Below, in pieces: positions 21,681 through 30,313 of a DNA stretch of 64,000 nucleotides. The stretch lies in NCBI RefSeq assembly GCF_014049385.1, contig NZ_JACAOA010000006.1, positions 1 to 64,000 on the forward strand. Direction: 5' to 3'. Every line of letters begins with the position of its first letter. Position 1 is the stretch's first letter. The position numbers and the translations under genes were made by a program. The notes under the pieces were generated by a model, which worked only from the letters and a program-made list of their open reading frames with translations, was not told the origin of the DNA and made no database searches. This stretch comes from Ruoffia halotolerans. Lineage in GTDB: Bacteria; Bacillota; Bacilli; Lactobacillales; Aerococcaceae.

Positions 21681-22694
21681 ATGATTGAAGGTGATGCTAA
21701 AAAACTAATACAAGTGGCAATCGATGAATCGGTTTCTGATATTCACATATTACCAACGAAGGAAAAGTATGTGATTCACTTCAGAGCGAATGGACGGTTA
21801 ATGTTATTTGAGGAGAAGTCATTAGAGTGGGGAAAGCGATTGATTAGTCACTTTAAGTATTTGGCGAATATGGATGTAGGTGAGAAGCGAAGACCGCAAT
21901 CTGGATCCACCGCCATTGAACTTGATGCTGAATCGGTAGAATTAAGGTTTTCAACCATCACAAATGTCTTATTACTTGAGTCAATGGTTATTCGAGTTTT
22001 ACAAACTCAGAAGTTTGATCATGATCAAGTGGTGACTTACTTTCCACAAGACATTGATGAACTTCGGAAACTCACAAAAAGAAAGAGTGGGCTGATTTTA
22101 TTCTCAGGACCGGTGGGTTCGGGTAAGACGACGACTATTTATCAATTACTGCGTGAGCTGATTCAACATGAGGCTTTACAAATTATAACGATGGAAGATC
22201 CAGTGGAGATATTTGAAGAGCGATTCTTGCAAACGGAAGTGAATGAAAAAGCCGGAATAACTTACGATTTGCTGATCAAATCTTCTCTAAGACACCATCC
22301 TGATGTCTTGATGATAGGAGAAATTCGTGATCAAGAGACTGCACGCATGTCGATCCGAGGAGCGTTAACGGGGCATCTAATGATTGCGACCATCCATGCT
22401 AAGAATGCCCGAGGAGTTATCGCAAGACTACAGGAGTTAAGTATTAGCGATGAACAACTCAGACAAACCTTAATTGGTGTTATTTCTCAAAGACTTGTGC
22501 CTTCCGCAATTCAAAAGGAAACGCACTATTCACGAGCAGCAATCTTTGAGATATTAGCTAAAGAAGCATTAAACGGCGTATTACATAATAATCACACATT
22601 AAGTCAGTACGATACGTTGAATAATAAATTACGAAAGGCTTGGGCGTATGGTTACATTGATGAAGCAACGTATACTAAATTCGAAATTATCTAA
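21681..22694 (+). CDS. comGA: Competence pseudopilus assembly ATPase ComGA
   Basis: About 337 residues of the GspE/PilB secretion ATPase family, cytoplasmic motor of the DNA-uptake pseudopilus. Walker A is GPVGSGKTT near 152, an Asp box lies in TMEDPVE, Walker B is DVLMIGEIRD, and the His box is ATIHAKNA. The ATG at 21681 gives 7-nt spacing from the RBS; the ATG at 21678 is the alternative. It is first of seven comG genes and overlaps comGB. Confidence 0.95.
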   Translation: MIEGDAKKLIQVAIDESVSDIHILPTKEKYVIHFRANGRLMLFEEKSLEWGKRLISHFKYLANMDVGEKRRPQSGSTAIELDAESVELRFSTITNVLLLESMVIRVLQTQKFDHDQVVTYFPQDIDELRKLTKRKSGLILFSGPVGSGKTTTIYQLLRELIQHEALQIITMEDPVEIFEERFLQTEVNEKAGITYDLLIKSSLRHHPDVLMIGEIRDQETARMSIRGALTGHLMIATIHAKNARGVIARLQELSISDEQLRQTLIGVISQRLVPSAIQKETHYSRAAIFEILAKEALNGVLHNNHTLSQYDTLNNKLRKAWAYGYIDEATYTKFEII

Positions 22695-23715
22695 GGACTT
22701 AAAAATACCTAAGAACTTGCAAGCCTACTTATTGCAAACTTTAAGTGAGTTATTGTTAGAAGGATTCTCTATTCATCAAAGTTTAGTTTTTATGCGTGTT
22801 CTGATGAGGAAACAGACAACGGCGATTGACTATATCATTAGGCAGTTGGAGTCGGGAATTTCCTTTGAAAAGTCTTTACGTGCTTTAGGTTATTCAAATT
22901 CACTCATTGCTCAATTATTCTACGCTCAACGACAAGGAAGATTTACTGAGTCATTAGCTGATGCGAGTAAGCAATTAAAAGAGGCCCATCATTATAAGCA
23001 GAAACTTGTAAAAACCTTAGTCTACCCATTATTTTTAGCAGTGGGATTAGTTGGGATGTTATTTGCTATGAGACAATTTCTTCTACCGCAAGTCGCTAGC
23101 TTTATTTCGCAAGAAGTGTATGATGAGCAATATTTGGTTCGAGTTTTAGTTTATTTCTTTACTTATTTGCCACAGATTTTTGGAATATTACTAGCCTTCG
23201 TGTTAATTATCTATGGCGGCGTTGACATGTATTTGCTGAAACAAAGTGAAATGAGACGCTACCAAATACTAACTCAAATTCCATTAGTCGAAAAATGGGT
23301 AAGAAGTTACAGTTCCTATAAAGTATCAAAAGAGATTGGGCATTTCTTTTCTGGAGGGTATTCCATTCAACAAACGCTGACAGTTATCGTCGATTATCCG
23401 ATTGATCCATTCTTAAGTGAACTAGCCATTGAAATACAAGAAAGAATGTTAAAGGGCGAAGACTTAGCTGTCATTCTAGATGAGTTAGATATCTTTACAA
23501 AGGAATTACCATTAGTAATTTACCAAGGTGAGTTAACGAGTCAAACAGCACAGAAATGTTATTTGTATTCAAGGAAAGTCTATTCAGATTTGATGAAGGA
23601 TTTTCAAGCAAAACTTACTTTAGTCCAGCCAATATTGTTCATCCTAATCGGAATGTTAGTCATGTCGATGTATTTATTGATGATGTTACCTATGTTAACG
23701 ATGCAAGGCATATGA
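22648..23715 (+). CDS. comGB: Competence pseudopilus membrane protein ComGB
   Basis: 355 residues of the GspF/PilC platform family with two similar halves and three strong membrane helices (about 129-153, 173-195, 325-350). The frame overlaps the end of comGA; the true start may be the ATG at 22660 (MKQRILNS). It anchors ComGA and supports pseudopilin assembly. Confidence 0.92.
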   Translation: MVTLMKQRILNSKLSKDLKIPKNLQAYLLQTLSELLLEGFSIHQSLVFMRVLMRKQTTAIDYIIRQLESGISFEKSLRALGYSNSLIAQLFYAQRQGRFTESLADASKQLKEAHHYKQKLVKTLVYPLFLAVGLVGMLFAMRQFLLPQVASFISQEVYDEQYLVRVLVYFFTYLPQIFGILLAFVLIIYGGVDMYLLKQSEMRRYQILTQIPLVEKWVRSYSSYKVSKEIGHFFSGGYSIQQTLTVIVDYPIDPFLSELAIEIQERMLKGEDLAVILDELDIFTKELPLVIYQGELTSQTAQKCYLYSRKVYSDLMKDFQAKLTLVQPILFILIGMLVMSMYLLMMLPMLTMQGI

Positions 23716-23731
23716 AAGGATATAAAACATA

Positions 23732-24031
23732 ATGAAAAAATTAAAAAAATTAAACAAAAAAGCGTTTACTTTAATCGAAATGCTTATTGTGTTGGTCGTA
23801 GTAAGTCTACTTATGGCAATTATTATTCCAAACGTTGCAGGACAAAGAGAGCGTATTAATGAACAGGCACGTACAAATATCGAAGAAGTAATTGAAACAC
23901 AGTCAAATACGTATCAAATGGTGAATGGGTCTGAGGCACCAGATTTACAAACATTATTTGATGAAGGATACATTACTGAACGACAACTCCAAGAAGCTCA
24001 AAATTTATTAACGAATGATACCGGTAATTAG
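23732..24031 (+). CDS. comGC: Major pseudopilin ComGC
   Basis: 99 residues. A Lys-rich leader ends at KKA|FTLIEM, the type IV prepilin cleavage site for ComC peptidase, followed by a hydrophobic helix (about 14-33). It is the main pilus subunit for DNA uptake. RBS AAAGGA lies upstream. Confidence 0.94.
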   Translation: MKKLKKLNKKAFTLIEMLIVLVVVSLLMAIIIPNVAGQRERINEQARTNIEEVIETQSNTYQMVNGSEAPDLQTLFDEGYITERQLQEAQNLLTNDTGN

Positions 24032-24036
24032 TATGT

Positions 24037-24468
24037 ATGAATAAACAAGGCTATTCACTCTTGGAGTCCCTGGTAGTACTCGTCTTACTTTCAGCCATGA
24101 GTTTGCTACTAATGTTTCGTCCCAATGTCAACTTAAGTAAGCAAATTGAAAGTCGAATCTTCTTTGATGAAGTCATGAGTTACTTAAAGCAAGCTCAACA
24201 AATAGCAATCTTACAAAAGCGACTAATTTCAGTTGAGTTTCACGCCAGTTTAAATCAGTTAAGAATTAGAGATGCTTATAGTCAAGAAAGGATTGCGACG
24301 TTGGACGCTCCTGAACACATACAGTTTCAAATACCTTATATGTTTATGTATCTGCAAGGTGGGGGTGTGGATCAATTTAGAACGATTAGTTTTTATGACT
24401 ATGCTCGTAATCAACGAATTTATTTAGTCTTTCAGTTAGGGAATGGTCAATTTGAATTACAAACATAA
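24037..24468 (+). CDS. comGD: Minor pseudopilin ComGD
   Basis: 143 residues. A short leader ending KQG|YSLLES is followed by a hydrophobic segment. The gene starts 5 nt after comGC stops, as is usual for this operon, and overlaps comGE. Confidence 0.88.
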   Translation: MNKQGYSLLESLVVLVLLSAMSLLLMFRPNVNLSKQIESRIFFDEVMSYLKQAQQIAILQKRLISVEFHASLNQLRIRDAYSQERIATLDAPEHIQFQIPYMFMYLQGGGVDQFRTISFYDYARNQRIYLVFQLGNGQFELQT

Positions 24469-24805
24469 AGCCGGGTTTTCAATGATAGAAACGGTGATTG
24501 GCTTTTTCTTATTTAGTTCGATGATGCTTCTCTACTTGCCGGCTTATTATAATGAGTTGAGGCGGATAGAGGATGCGGCACAGACGAGTCAAGCCTGGCG
24601 CTTATTCTCTGAATTAGTGGATATCGAATTGGATGAGCAGATAGAAGATGAGGCGAAAGCACTTGTAAGCGAACAATTAATTCTAAATTGGGAAGCGTTA
24701 AATGAAGATAACGTGAGTGAATTCGCATGTGAATTAAATTATTGTTACATATCGTTAGAAGGTGGGAGTGAATTGTATGTCGAAATTCAAGACCTCAACT
24801 TTTAA
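24443..24805 (+). CDS. comGE: Minor pseudopilin ComGE-like
   Basis: 120 residues with a prepilin site KAG|FSMIET and a hydrophobic N-terminal helix. Sequence conservation of ComGE is low; the assignment rests on the prepilin motif and gene order. It overlaps comGD by 26 nt and comGF by about 29 nt. Confidence 0.8.
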   Translation: MVNLNYKHKAGFSMIETVIGFFLFSSMMLLYLPAYYNELRRIEDAAQTSQAWRLFSELVDIELDEQIEDEAKALVSEQLILNWEALNEDNVSEFACELNYCYISLEGGSELYVEIQDLNF

Positions 24806-25214
24806 AAAAGGATTTACTTTGTTAGAGGTAATAATCAGTCTATTCGTATTGAGTTTATTCATGCATTCCCTTATGACAATTTACAATAGTTACAACACAA
24901 TTGAAACAGAAATTCGCACAGATCGCAGTGCGGATTTCTTACACTTTATGACGCTGCTTGAATTAGAATTGGAAAAATATACGGTAACAGGGGTCGATTC
25001 TAACATTATTCGCATTCAAAGTACTGAAACAAATAGAAGTAGTCGCATCATCAACCAGAACAATAAAATTTATATCGCCCCCGGTCATCAACCTTTATTG
25101 TACGACGTATATGCCTGGCAAGTATTTCAAGTTGCTAACAAAGTAAGTGTGACGGTAACCTTTAATAATGGACAAGTCTTTTCAGGCTTCATTTCAGTGA
25201 AACTTAATAGCTAG
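24777..25214 (+). CDS. comGF: Minor pseudopilin ComGF
   Basis: About 145 residues, prepilin site KKG|FTLLEV and a hydrophobic helix, then a beta-rich domain with the NKIYIAPGHQPLLYDV segment typical of ComGF. I use the ATG at 24777 (MSKFKTS); a GTG at 24762 is an alternative. Confidence 0.86.
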   Translation: MSKFKTSTFKKGFTLLEVIISLFVLSLFMHSLMTIYNSYNTIETEIRTDRSADFLHFMTLLELELEKYTVTGVDSNIIRIQSTETNRSSRIINQNNKIYIAPGHQPLLYDVYAWQVFQVANKVSVTVTFNNGQVFSGFISVKLNS

Positions 25215-25227
25215 TTAGAGGAGTATA

Positions 25228-25989
25228 ATGATGCGAAATAACAAACAAGGAATGGTAATGGTTTACGTTATTGTCTTTTTACTCGTTAGCCAACTCATCT
25301 ATTGGGGCTTACTGAGACTCAATCAAATCAACTTAAGTCGGTATTTGAATTTTAATGATTATTACACAGCGAATATTCAAGAAGAACTTGTGATGAATTT
25401 ATTGCCACTGATTGAACAGATGGACGCACAAAACTTAGAAGAAGCCATTAAGATGCGCTTTAATGAGCAGGCTATAGCTTATATGCCGAAACAAGTCTTA
25501 GACCACATTGATTCACACAAGCAATTTGGTGTCTTACAATTAACAGCTAACCAACAATACGAGCAACTATATGTCTATACACAAGAGGTATTTCTGCAAG
25601 ATGCAGCACTAGACTATTGTGATGCATTCAATGCCATCGTTTGTAGTGGCGTGATTACACGACCAGGTCAAGTTGAAGGAACCAATCCAGAACTTGAAGC
25701 TTTATGGAAAGCGACTGAGGCATCTATATTAGACCAAGGTTTCCGTTTGAGTAAAGTTGATGACTTCCTACGAACATATGATTGGACTCCAGAAGATATT
25801 AGATTGTTACAAATACAAACTAATCATGGTCTCACAAGCTACTCCCGATCAAATGGGGTTGAAATGCGGTCAACGGAATTAATGCCACGGCAATTTAGTC
25901 GACGAGAACAAAGTGAACAAATGCGATATAACTACTCTGTTCGCTGGAGGGGCTACCTTTTCGAGAGAGAGTTCACTGAGGATATTTAA
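25228..25989 (+). CDS. comGG: ComGG-position membrane-anchored protein, unusually long
   Basis: 253 residues in the ComGG position. The N-terminus KQGMVMVYVIVFLLVSQLIYWG is a single hydrophobic helix after a short basic leader, as in ComGG, but typical ComGG proteins are about 100-130 residues. The extra part (about 100-253) is soluble, has no motif I recognise, and contains two Cys (YCDAFNAIVC). It may resemble the GspK-like minor pseudopilin, which is larger. It ends the comG operon. Confidence 0.72.
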   Translation: MMRNNKQGMVMVYVIVFLLVSQLIYWGLLRLNQINLSRYLNFNDYYTANIQEELVMNLLPLIEQMDAQNLEEAIKMRFNEQAIAYMPKQVLDHIDSHKQFGVLQLTANQQYEQLYVYTQEVFLQDAALDYCDAFNAIVCSGVITRPGQVEGTNPELEALWKATEASILDQGFRLSKVDDFLRTYDWTPEDIRLLQIQTNHGLTSYSRSNGVEMRSTELMPRQFSRREQSEQMRYNYSVRWRGYLFEREFTEDI

Positions 25990-26024
25990 GCCATCCCTTC
26001 ATTTAAATTAATAATAGCAACAAG

Positions 26025-26053
26025 TTTAACATCTATGTTTTATTTGATATAAT
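26025..26053 (+). promoter_or_regulatory. Promoter of the M24 peptidase gene
   Basis: TTTAAC (26025-26030), a 17-bp spacer and TATAAT (26048-26053), about 30 nt before the start codon. Confidence 0.7.
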
Positions 26054-26083
26054 ACAACTATTGATTTAGAAAGAGGGCAAAGT

Positions 26084-27148
26084 ATGAATAATAGAATAAC
26101 TGAATTAAGATCAGAAATGAAAAAACAAAACTTGGATGCATTTTTAGTGACAACGCCTAAAAACGTACGCTACTTATCAAGCTTTACAGGATCAGCGGGT
26201 TTAATTGTTATTACGCCTGAACACGAATACTTTATTACAGACTTCCGATATACTCACCAAGCGAAAGAGCAAGCTGAAGGCTTCGATGTCATTATCCATC
26301 AAGGAAAAATGTATGAAGAAATTAGCGAACTTCTTAACGCAGAAGACGTTAAAGCTATGGGAATAGAAGCCGATGATATGAATGTTTCAACTTATTCTCG
26401 TTTAAGTGACTTATTCGAACCAATGTTAGTTCAAACATCTGGCGTCATTGAAACGATTCGTGAAGTTAAAAGCGAAGACGAAATTGAAACGATTCGTGAA
26501 GCTTGTGACATTACTGACCAAGCCTTTGAACATATCTTAACGTTTATCAAACCAGGTGTTACCGAAATTGAAGTGGCGAATGAATTAGACCGCTTCTTAA
26601 AAGGTAAAGGGGCATCAGGCATGTCGTTTGATACAATTGTTGCCAGTGGCGTAAGATCATCAATGCCTCACGGTGTTGCCAGTGATAAAGTAATTGAACA
26701 CGGTGATTTAGTAACACTTGACTTTGGTTGCTACTACAAAGGTTATACTTCAGATATGACTCGTACAATTGCTGTAGGTGAAGTAGATCCGAAATTAGAA
26801 GAGATTTACAATATCGTCCTAGAAGCACATAACCGTGTAATTGCTGGAACTAAAGCAGGGATGACTGGTAAAGAAGTCGATGCCCTTGCACGTGATTACA
26901 TTACCGAGAAAGGTTATGGACCAAACTTTGGTCATACAACAGGTCATGGGATTGGTTTAGATGTTCATGAAGGACCAGCGGTTGCTAGCCGAAATGAAAA
27001 ACCATTAGTTGAAAACAATATCATTACCAATGAACCTGGTATTTATGTCTCTGGTTTAGGTGGCGTTCGTATTGAAGATGACTTAATCGTTAAAGCAGAC
27101 GGAGTAGAAAGTTTAAACCGTAGTCCTAAAAAATTAATAATTGTATAG
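26084..27148 (+). CDS. Xaa-Pro peptidase, M24 family (YqhT-like)
   Basis: 354 residues. The N-terminal creatinase-like domain (1-125) is followed by the pita-bread catalytic domain with the dinuclear metal ligands: Asp in LDFGCYYKGYTSD, Asp in the same segment, His in GHTTGHGIGL, Glu in TNEPGIY and Glu in VRIEDD. It removes N-terminal residues before proline in the cytoplasm. In many relatives efp (elongation factor P) follows directly; here asp23 follows instead. Confidence 0.93.
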   Translation: MNNRITELRSEMKKQNLDAFLVTTPKNVRYLSSFTGSAGLIVITPEHEYFITDFRYTHQAKEQAEGFDVIIHQGKMYEEISELLNAEDVKAMGIEADDMNVSTYSRLSDLFEPMLVQTSGVIETIREVKSEDEIETIREACDITDQAFEHILTFIKPGVTEIEVANELDRFLKGKGASGMSFDTIVASGVRSSMPHGVASDKVIEHGDLVTLDFGCYYKGYTSDMTRTIAVGEVDPKLEEIYNIVLEAHNRVIAGTKAGMTGKEVDALARDYITEKGYGPNFGHTTGHGIGLDVHEGPAVASRNEKPLVENNIITNEPGIYVSGLGGVRIEDDLIVKADGVESLNRSPKKLIIV

Positions 27149-27222
27149 CACTTTCTAAGAAATTCCGCTACAATAAGGAAAATGCGAACATAGATGAGTA
27201 AAGTATATAAAGGAGGGCTATT

Positions 27223-27660
27223 ATGGCTAAAATAACCGAAGTACCATTTGAAACTCAAGCGAAAGAAAATTTAGGTGAAATTAAAATTACCACAGGTGTC
27301 CTAGAATCAATTGCCGCTCAAGCAGCAAGCGAAATCGAAGGTGTTGCCTCTAAAGTAACTGGCTTCCAAAAAGAAGTAGGAAATTTCTTAGGGATGGACC
27401 GTGACCGTATTAACACAAAAATCAAAACTGAAAACAATTCAATCGTTGTCGACGTTGAAATCCGTGTTCTTTATGGGTACTCAGTACCTGAAATTGCTAT
27501 CGCAATCCAAGATAAAGTGAAAGAACAAATTCTATTCATGACCGACTTAGCAGTGACAGAAGTGAATGTTCACGTTATGTCAGTTGAAACTGAAACTACA
27601 GAGTCAGATGCAAGTATTGTTGAAGAAGCTTTTGAAACAATTGGTGAAGCTTTTGAGTAA
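27223..27660 (+). CDS. Asp23/Gls24 family envelope stress protein
   Basis: 145 residues. LGEIKITTGVLESIAAQAASEIEGVA opens the conserved Asp23 domain, as in YqhY. These small proteins are associated with the membrane or envelope stress and often sit before nusB. The RBS AAAGGAGGG is strong. Its end overlaps the nusB start. Confidence 0.92.
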   Translation: MAKITEVPFETQAKENLGEIKITTGVLESIAAQAASEIEGVASKVTGFQKEVGNFLGMDRDRINTKIKTENNSIVVDVEIRVLYGYSVPEIAIAIQDKVKEQILFMTDLAVTEVNVHVMSVETETTESDASIVEEAFETIGEAFE

Positions 27661-28108
27661 GAAAGTTGTGAAGCGACGCGAAGTGCGTCAAGTTGTTGTC
27701 CAAACACTTTATCAGATGATTTCAGCACACAAAGATTTAGATATCAACGAAGCTGTGGCTTATGTATTGGAAGCGGGCGTATTTCCTGAAGAAGGCTATG
27801 AAGGAATCGACAATGAATACTTTTATGAGCTCATCGAAGGTGTTCGTTCAAAAGAAACCGAAATTGATAAACTCATTGAACCTTATTTAACAGGTTGGAG
27901 TTTAGATCGAATCGCACGCATTGATTTAATTATTTTACGCGTTGCATTCTATGAAATCTTTTTCGTTTCAAAAGAAGAAGTTCCAAATAATGTAGCAGCT
28001 GACGAAGCGATTGAATTAAGTAAATTCTTTAGTGACGACAAATCACGTCAATTCGTGAGTGGTGTTGTTGCAAAAGTATTAGATGATACTAAAGCCGAAA
28101 ATGAATAA
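27653..28108 (+). CDS. nusB: Transcription antitermination factor NusB
   Basis: 151 residues of helical NusB, which with NusE binds boxA RNA in rRNA antitermination. The N-terminus RREVRQVVVQTLYQMI and the C-terminal LRVAFYEIFF and VVAKVLDD are typical. I start at the TTG at 27653, overlapping the asp23 stop, with GGTGAAG upstream; a GTG at 27668 is possible. A longer reading from 27566 lies inside asp23 and is not homologous. Confidence 0.93.
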   Translation: MSKKVVKRREVRQVVVQTLYQMISAHKDLDINEAVAYVLEAGVFPEEGYEGIDNEYFYELIEGVRSKETEIDKLIEPYLTGWSLDRIARIDLIILRVAFYEIFFVSKEEVPNNVAADEAIELSKFFSDDKSRQFVSGVVAKVLDDTKAENE

Positions 28109-28113
28109 GCAGA

Positions 28114-28147
28114 AAAACGCGATCCATTCAGTTGGATGGCGTTTTTT
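28114..28147 (+). terminator. Terminator after nusB
   Basis: AACGC/ATCCA arms pair with TGGAT/GCGTT (one mismatch) and are followed by TTTTTT. Confidence 0.85.
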
Positions 28148-28238
28148 GCTATCTAATACTAAATATTATTCACATTTACGAAAAATGTATGAATAATATT
28201 TGCATAAATGCCTCAGAGTAAAATTATGAAATATTCTG

Positions 28239-28247
28239 TGATATAAT
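28239..28247 (+). promoter_or_regulatory. Extended -10 promoter of the DUF1002-type gene
   Basis: TGATATAAT is an extended -10 box; no clear -35 precedes it. Confidence 0.6.
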
Positions 28248-28281
28248 AAAAGTACATAAAAATTATAAATGGGGTATATAA

Positions 28282-30030
28282 ATGAAAAAAAGATTACTAT
28301 TATCAGCAATGGTTGCCTTAGTCGGTGCACCATTAGCTCAACCAGTATTAAACTTTAATACAGATGGTATTCAACACGTTCAAGCACAAGAATCACAATT
28401 AGTTGCCTTAGGTGGCTCATTAGATCAAAACCAAGCACAACAAACATTACAATTGTTAGGTGCAAACGGCGTTGATTCAAGCAACATTATCTATGTTGAT
28501 GGAACGATGATTAACCAATACTTACAAGATGGTTCAGGTCCAGGAACAGTTGTATACTCAAGTGCATACATCCAAGGTATGAACGAAGGCTACGGTGTTC
28601 AAGTTCAAATCGTCACACCGCAAAACATTACTGGCGTATCAGCAACAACTTACCAAAATGCTGCAATTACTGCCGGTGCGCGTAACGCTCAAATCCGTAT
28701 CGCAACAGTATCTCCTGTAACAGGTGAAGGAGCTTTAGCAGGTGTTTATGCGTTATTAGAGCAACAAGGTGTTGCATTAAATCCTGAAGATGTTCAAGTA
28801 GCTCAAAAAGAAATTTCGTTAGTAAATGAAATTATTGAGAGCGAAGGAGCAACGATTTCTGATTCACAAGTCAACCAAATGATTTCAGAAATTAAACAAG
28901 AAATTGTAAATACTAATATTAATGCTGAAAACTCAGACGTCAATGTTGATAACAGTGAAGAAACTAACACAAATATTAATAATATCGTCAACAACATTAC
29001 AAACAATTACGGCGTATCGGATGAAGAATTACAACTTGCTTTAGAAAAATTCGCACAAGAGTTTGCTAATACTGAAGCAGCACAATCTGAAGATACAATT
29101 GGCCAACTTGAACAAAGTATCCAAGAAGATTGGACAGATGTGTTAGCTGGCTTAGAAGGTTCAGTTCTAGCTGAGGAATTATTAGCTGCTGAACGTGTGG
29201 ACTTCTCGGACACTGAAACTTATCACCCAATCTTACAAGCATTCTCGGATGAACTATATCGAGTGATTGAAGCCGGTGAAGTTGTTGACCGTGTTTATAG
29301 CGATACATTTATCTTTGAAGCAATGTCTCCAGATTTAACATCTGAAGAAAAATCTGCTTTAAACCACTTAAGAACAGTAATGTATCAATACGCTGCGAAC
29401 CAAGATGAATTTATTGCATCTGGTGAGTATCAACCTGGTTTTACAAGCATTAAAGAAAACTGGACAAACAAATTAAACGCTTTTGAAGGCTTAAAAGCAT
29501 CAGATCCAGTTCAAGCAGAAATTATTTCACGCTTAGCGATTGCTACTGGTCGCGCACCGCAAGTGTATAACTATGTGAATCCAACTCAAGAAGGAACTGT
29601 TATTTCATTAGAAAACATGTGGGATAATCCAGCGGGTAACCAAGCTGATTTCACAATATATTCATTTGACGTTGCGACAGACGAGATGAGTGAATTAGAT
29701 GTTGTAACGAATGAGATGGTTCCATTACAAGCTGCTTACGACTTTAACGCTATCTACGGAGTTTCTGTAGAGAACTTATACCAATCAAAAGTTGAAATTC
29801 CAGTAGACTACACTCTTCCTGGTTATGTTCCAGAAGAATCAGAAGTAGAAGAAACAAGTTCAGAAGAAGAGACAAGTGAAGATGAAGTTTCATCTGAAGA
29901 GTCACTTCCAGAAGACGTTCCTTCTGAGGAAGTTCCAGTCGAAGAAGAGCCAGGTGAAGACTTACCAGAAAGTGAAGCAACTGAAACGGAAGAACAACCT
30001 GTAGAGGAATTAACTGATACTGTTGAATAA
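28282..30030 (+). CDS. Secreted DUF1002-type protein with acidic tail
   Basis: 582 residues. The signal peptide ends near VQAQE (about residue 37). Residues about 40-220 match the DUF1002 family of secreted Bacillota proteins (LVALGGSLDQNQ, ITAGARNAQIRIATVSPVTG). A segment with repeated Asn (about 220-245, NINNIVNNITNNYG) follows, then a helical region, then a conserved-looking domain near 380-500, and a Glu/Ser/Pro-rich tail (about 520-582). There is no LPXTG motif. Function is unknown. It sits with its own promoter and terminator between nusB and folD, which are neighbours in many genomes, so it looks like an insertion into the housekeeping string. Confidence 0.8.
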   Translation: MKKRLLLSAMVALVGAPLAQPVLNFNTDGIQHVQAQESQLVALGGSLDQNQAQQTLQLLGANGVDSSNIIYVDGTMINQYLQDGSGPGTVVYSSAYIQGMNEGYGVQVQIVTPQNITGVSATTYQNAAITAGARNAQIRIATVSPVTGEGALAGVYALLEQQGVALNPEDVQVAQKEISLVNEIIESEGATISDSQVNQMISEIKQEIVNTNINAENSDVNVDNSEETNTNINNIVNNITNNYGVSDEELQLALEKFAQEFANTEAAQSEDTIGQLEQSIQEDWTDVLAGLEGSVLAEELLAAERVDFSDTETYHPILQAFSDELYRVIEAGEVVDRVYSDTFIFEAMSPDLTSEEKSALNHLRTVMYQYAANQDEFIASGEYQPGFTSIKENWTNKLNAFEGLKASDPVQAEIISRLAIATGRAPQVYNYVNPTQEGTVISLENMWDNPAGNQADFTIYSFDVATDEMSELDVVTNEMVPLQAAYDFNAIYGVSVENLYQSKVEIPVDYTLPGYVPEESEVEETSSEEETSEDEVSSEESLPEDVPSEEVPVEEEPGEDLPESEATETEEQPVEELTDTVE

Positions 30031-30072
30031 TCAACCAGTTAGATTCTCAATGACAATTCAATAAATAAGCAT

Positions 30073-30133
30073 CGAACTTTAAATATTATGAACTCAGCTA
30101 ATTTGCTGAGTATGATATTTAAAGTTCGTTTTT
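30073..30133 (+). terminator. Long terminator after the DUF1002-type gene
   Basis: An outer arm CGAACTTTAAATAT (30073-30086) pairs perfectly with its complement (30115-30128) and an inner arm ACTCAGC pairs with GCTGAGT. TTTTTG follows. Confidence 0.92.
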
Positions 30134-30203
30134 GTGATTAAAACGTTTGTCCTAAACAATTCGGATGATGTGGTCGGGTACTTACTTTAAATGCCGACTA
30201 AGA

Positions 30204-30278
30204 TTGTTAGATTTTACGATTTCAGTTATACTGAGTCTACGAATTAAAGTAACCGATGGGGTTTATAGATATCGGTTA
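30204..30278 (+). promoter_or_regulatory. folD promoter and leader hairpin
   Basis: TTGTTA (30204-30209), a 17-bp spacer and TATACT (30227-30232) form a good promoter. The leader has a perfect inverted repeat TAACCGAT/ATCGGTTA (30250-30257 and 30271-30278), 22 nt before the RBS. It may tune translation or stability; no known riboswitch class is evident. Confidence 0.65.
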
Positions 30279-30313
30279 ATCTAGAAATTAAATTGCAGAA
30301 AGAAGGCGATCCG

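Noticed and set aside
30135-30155. cre or PurR-type site upstream of folD
   Set aside because: AAAACGTTTG has two mismatches to the cre consensus, and the CGAAC motif nearby is part of the terminator stem.
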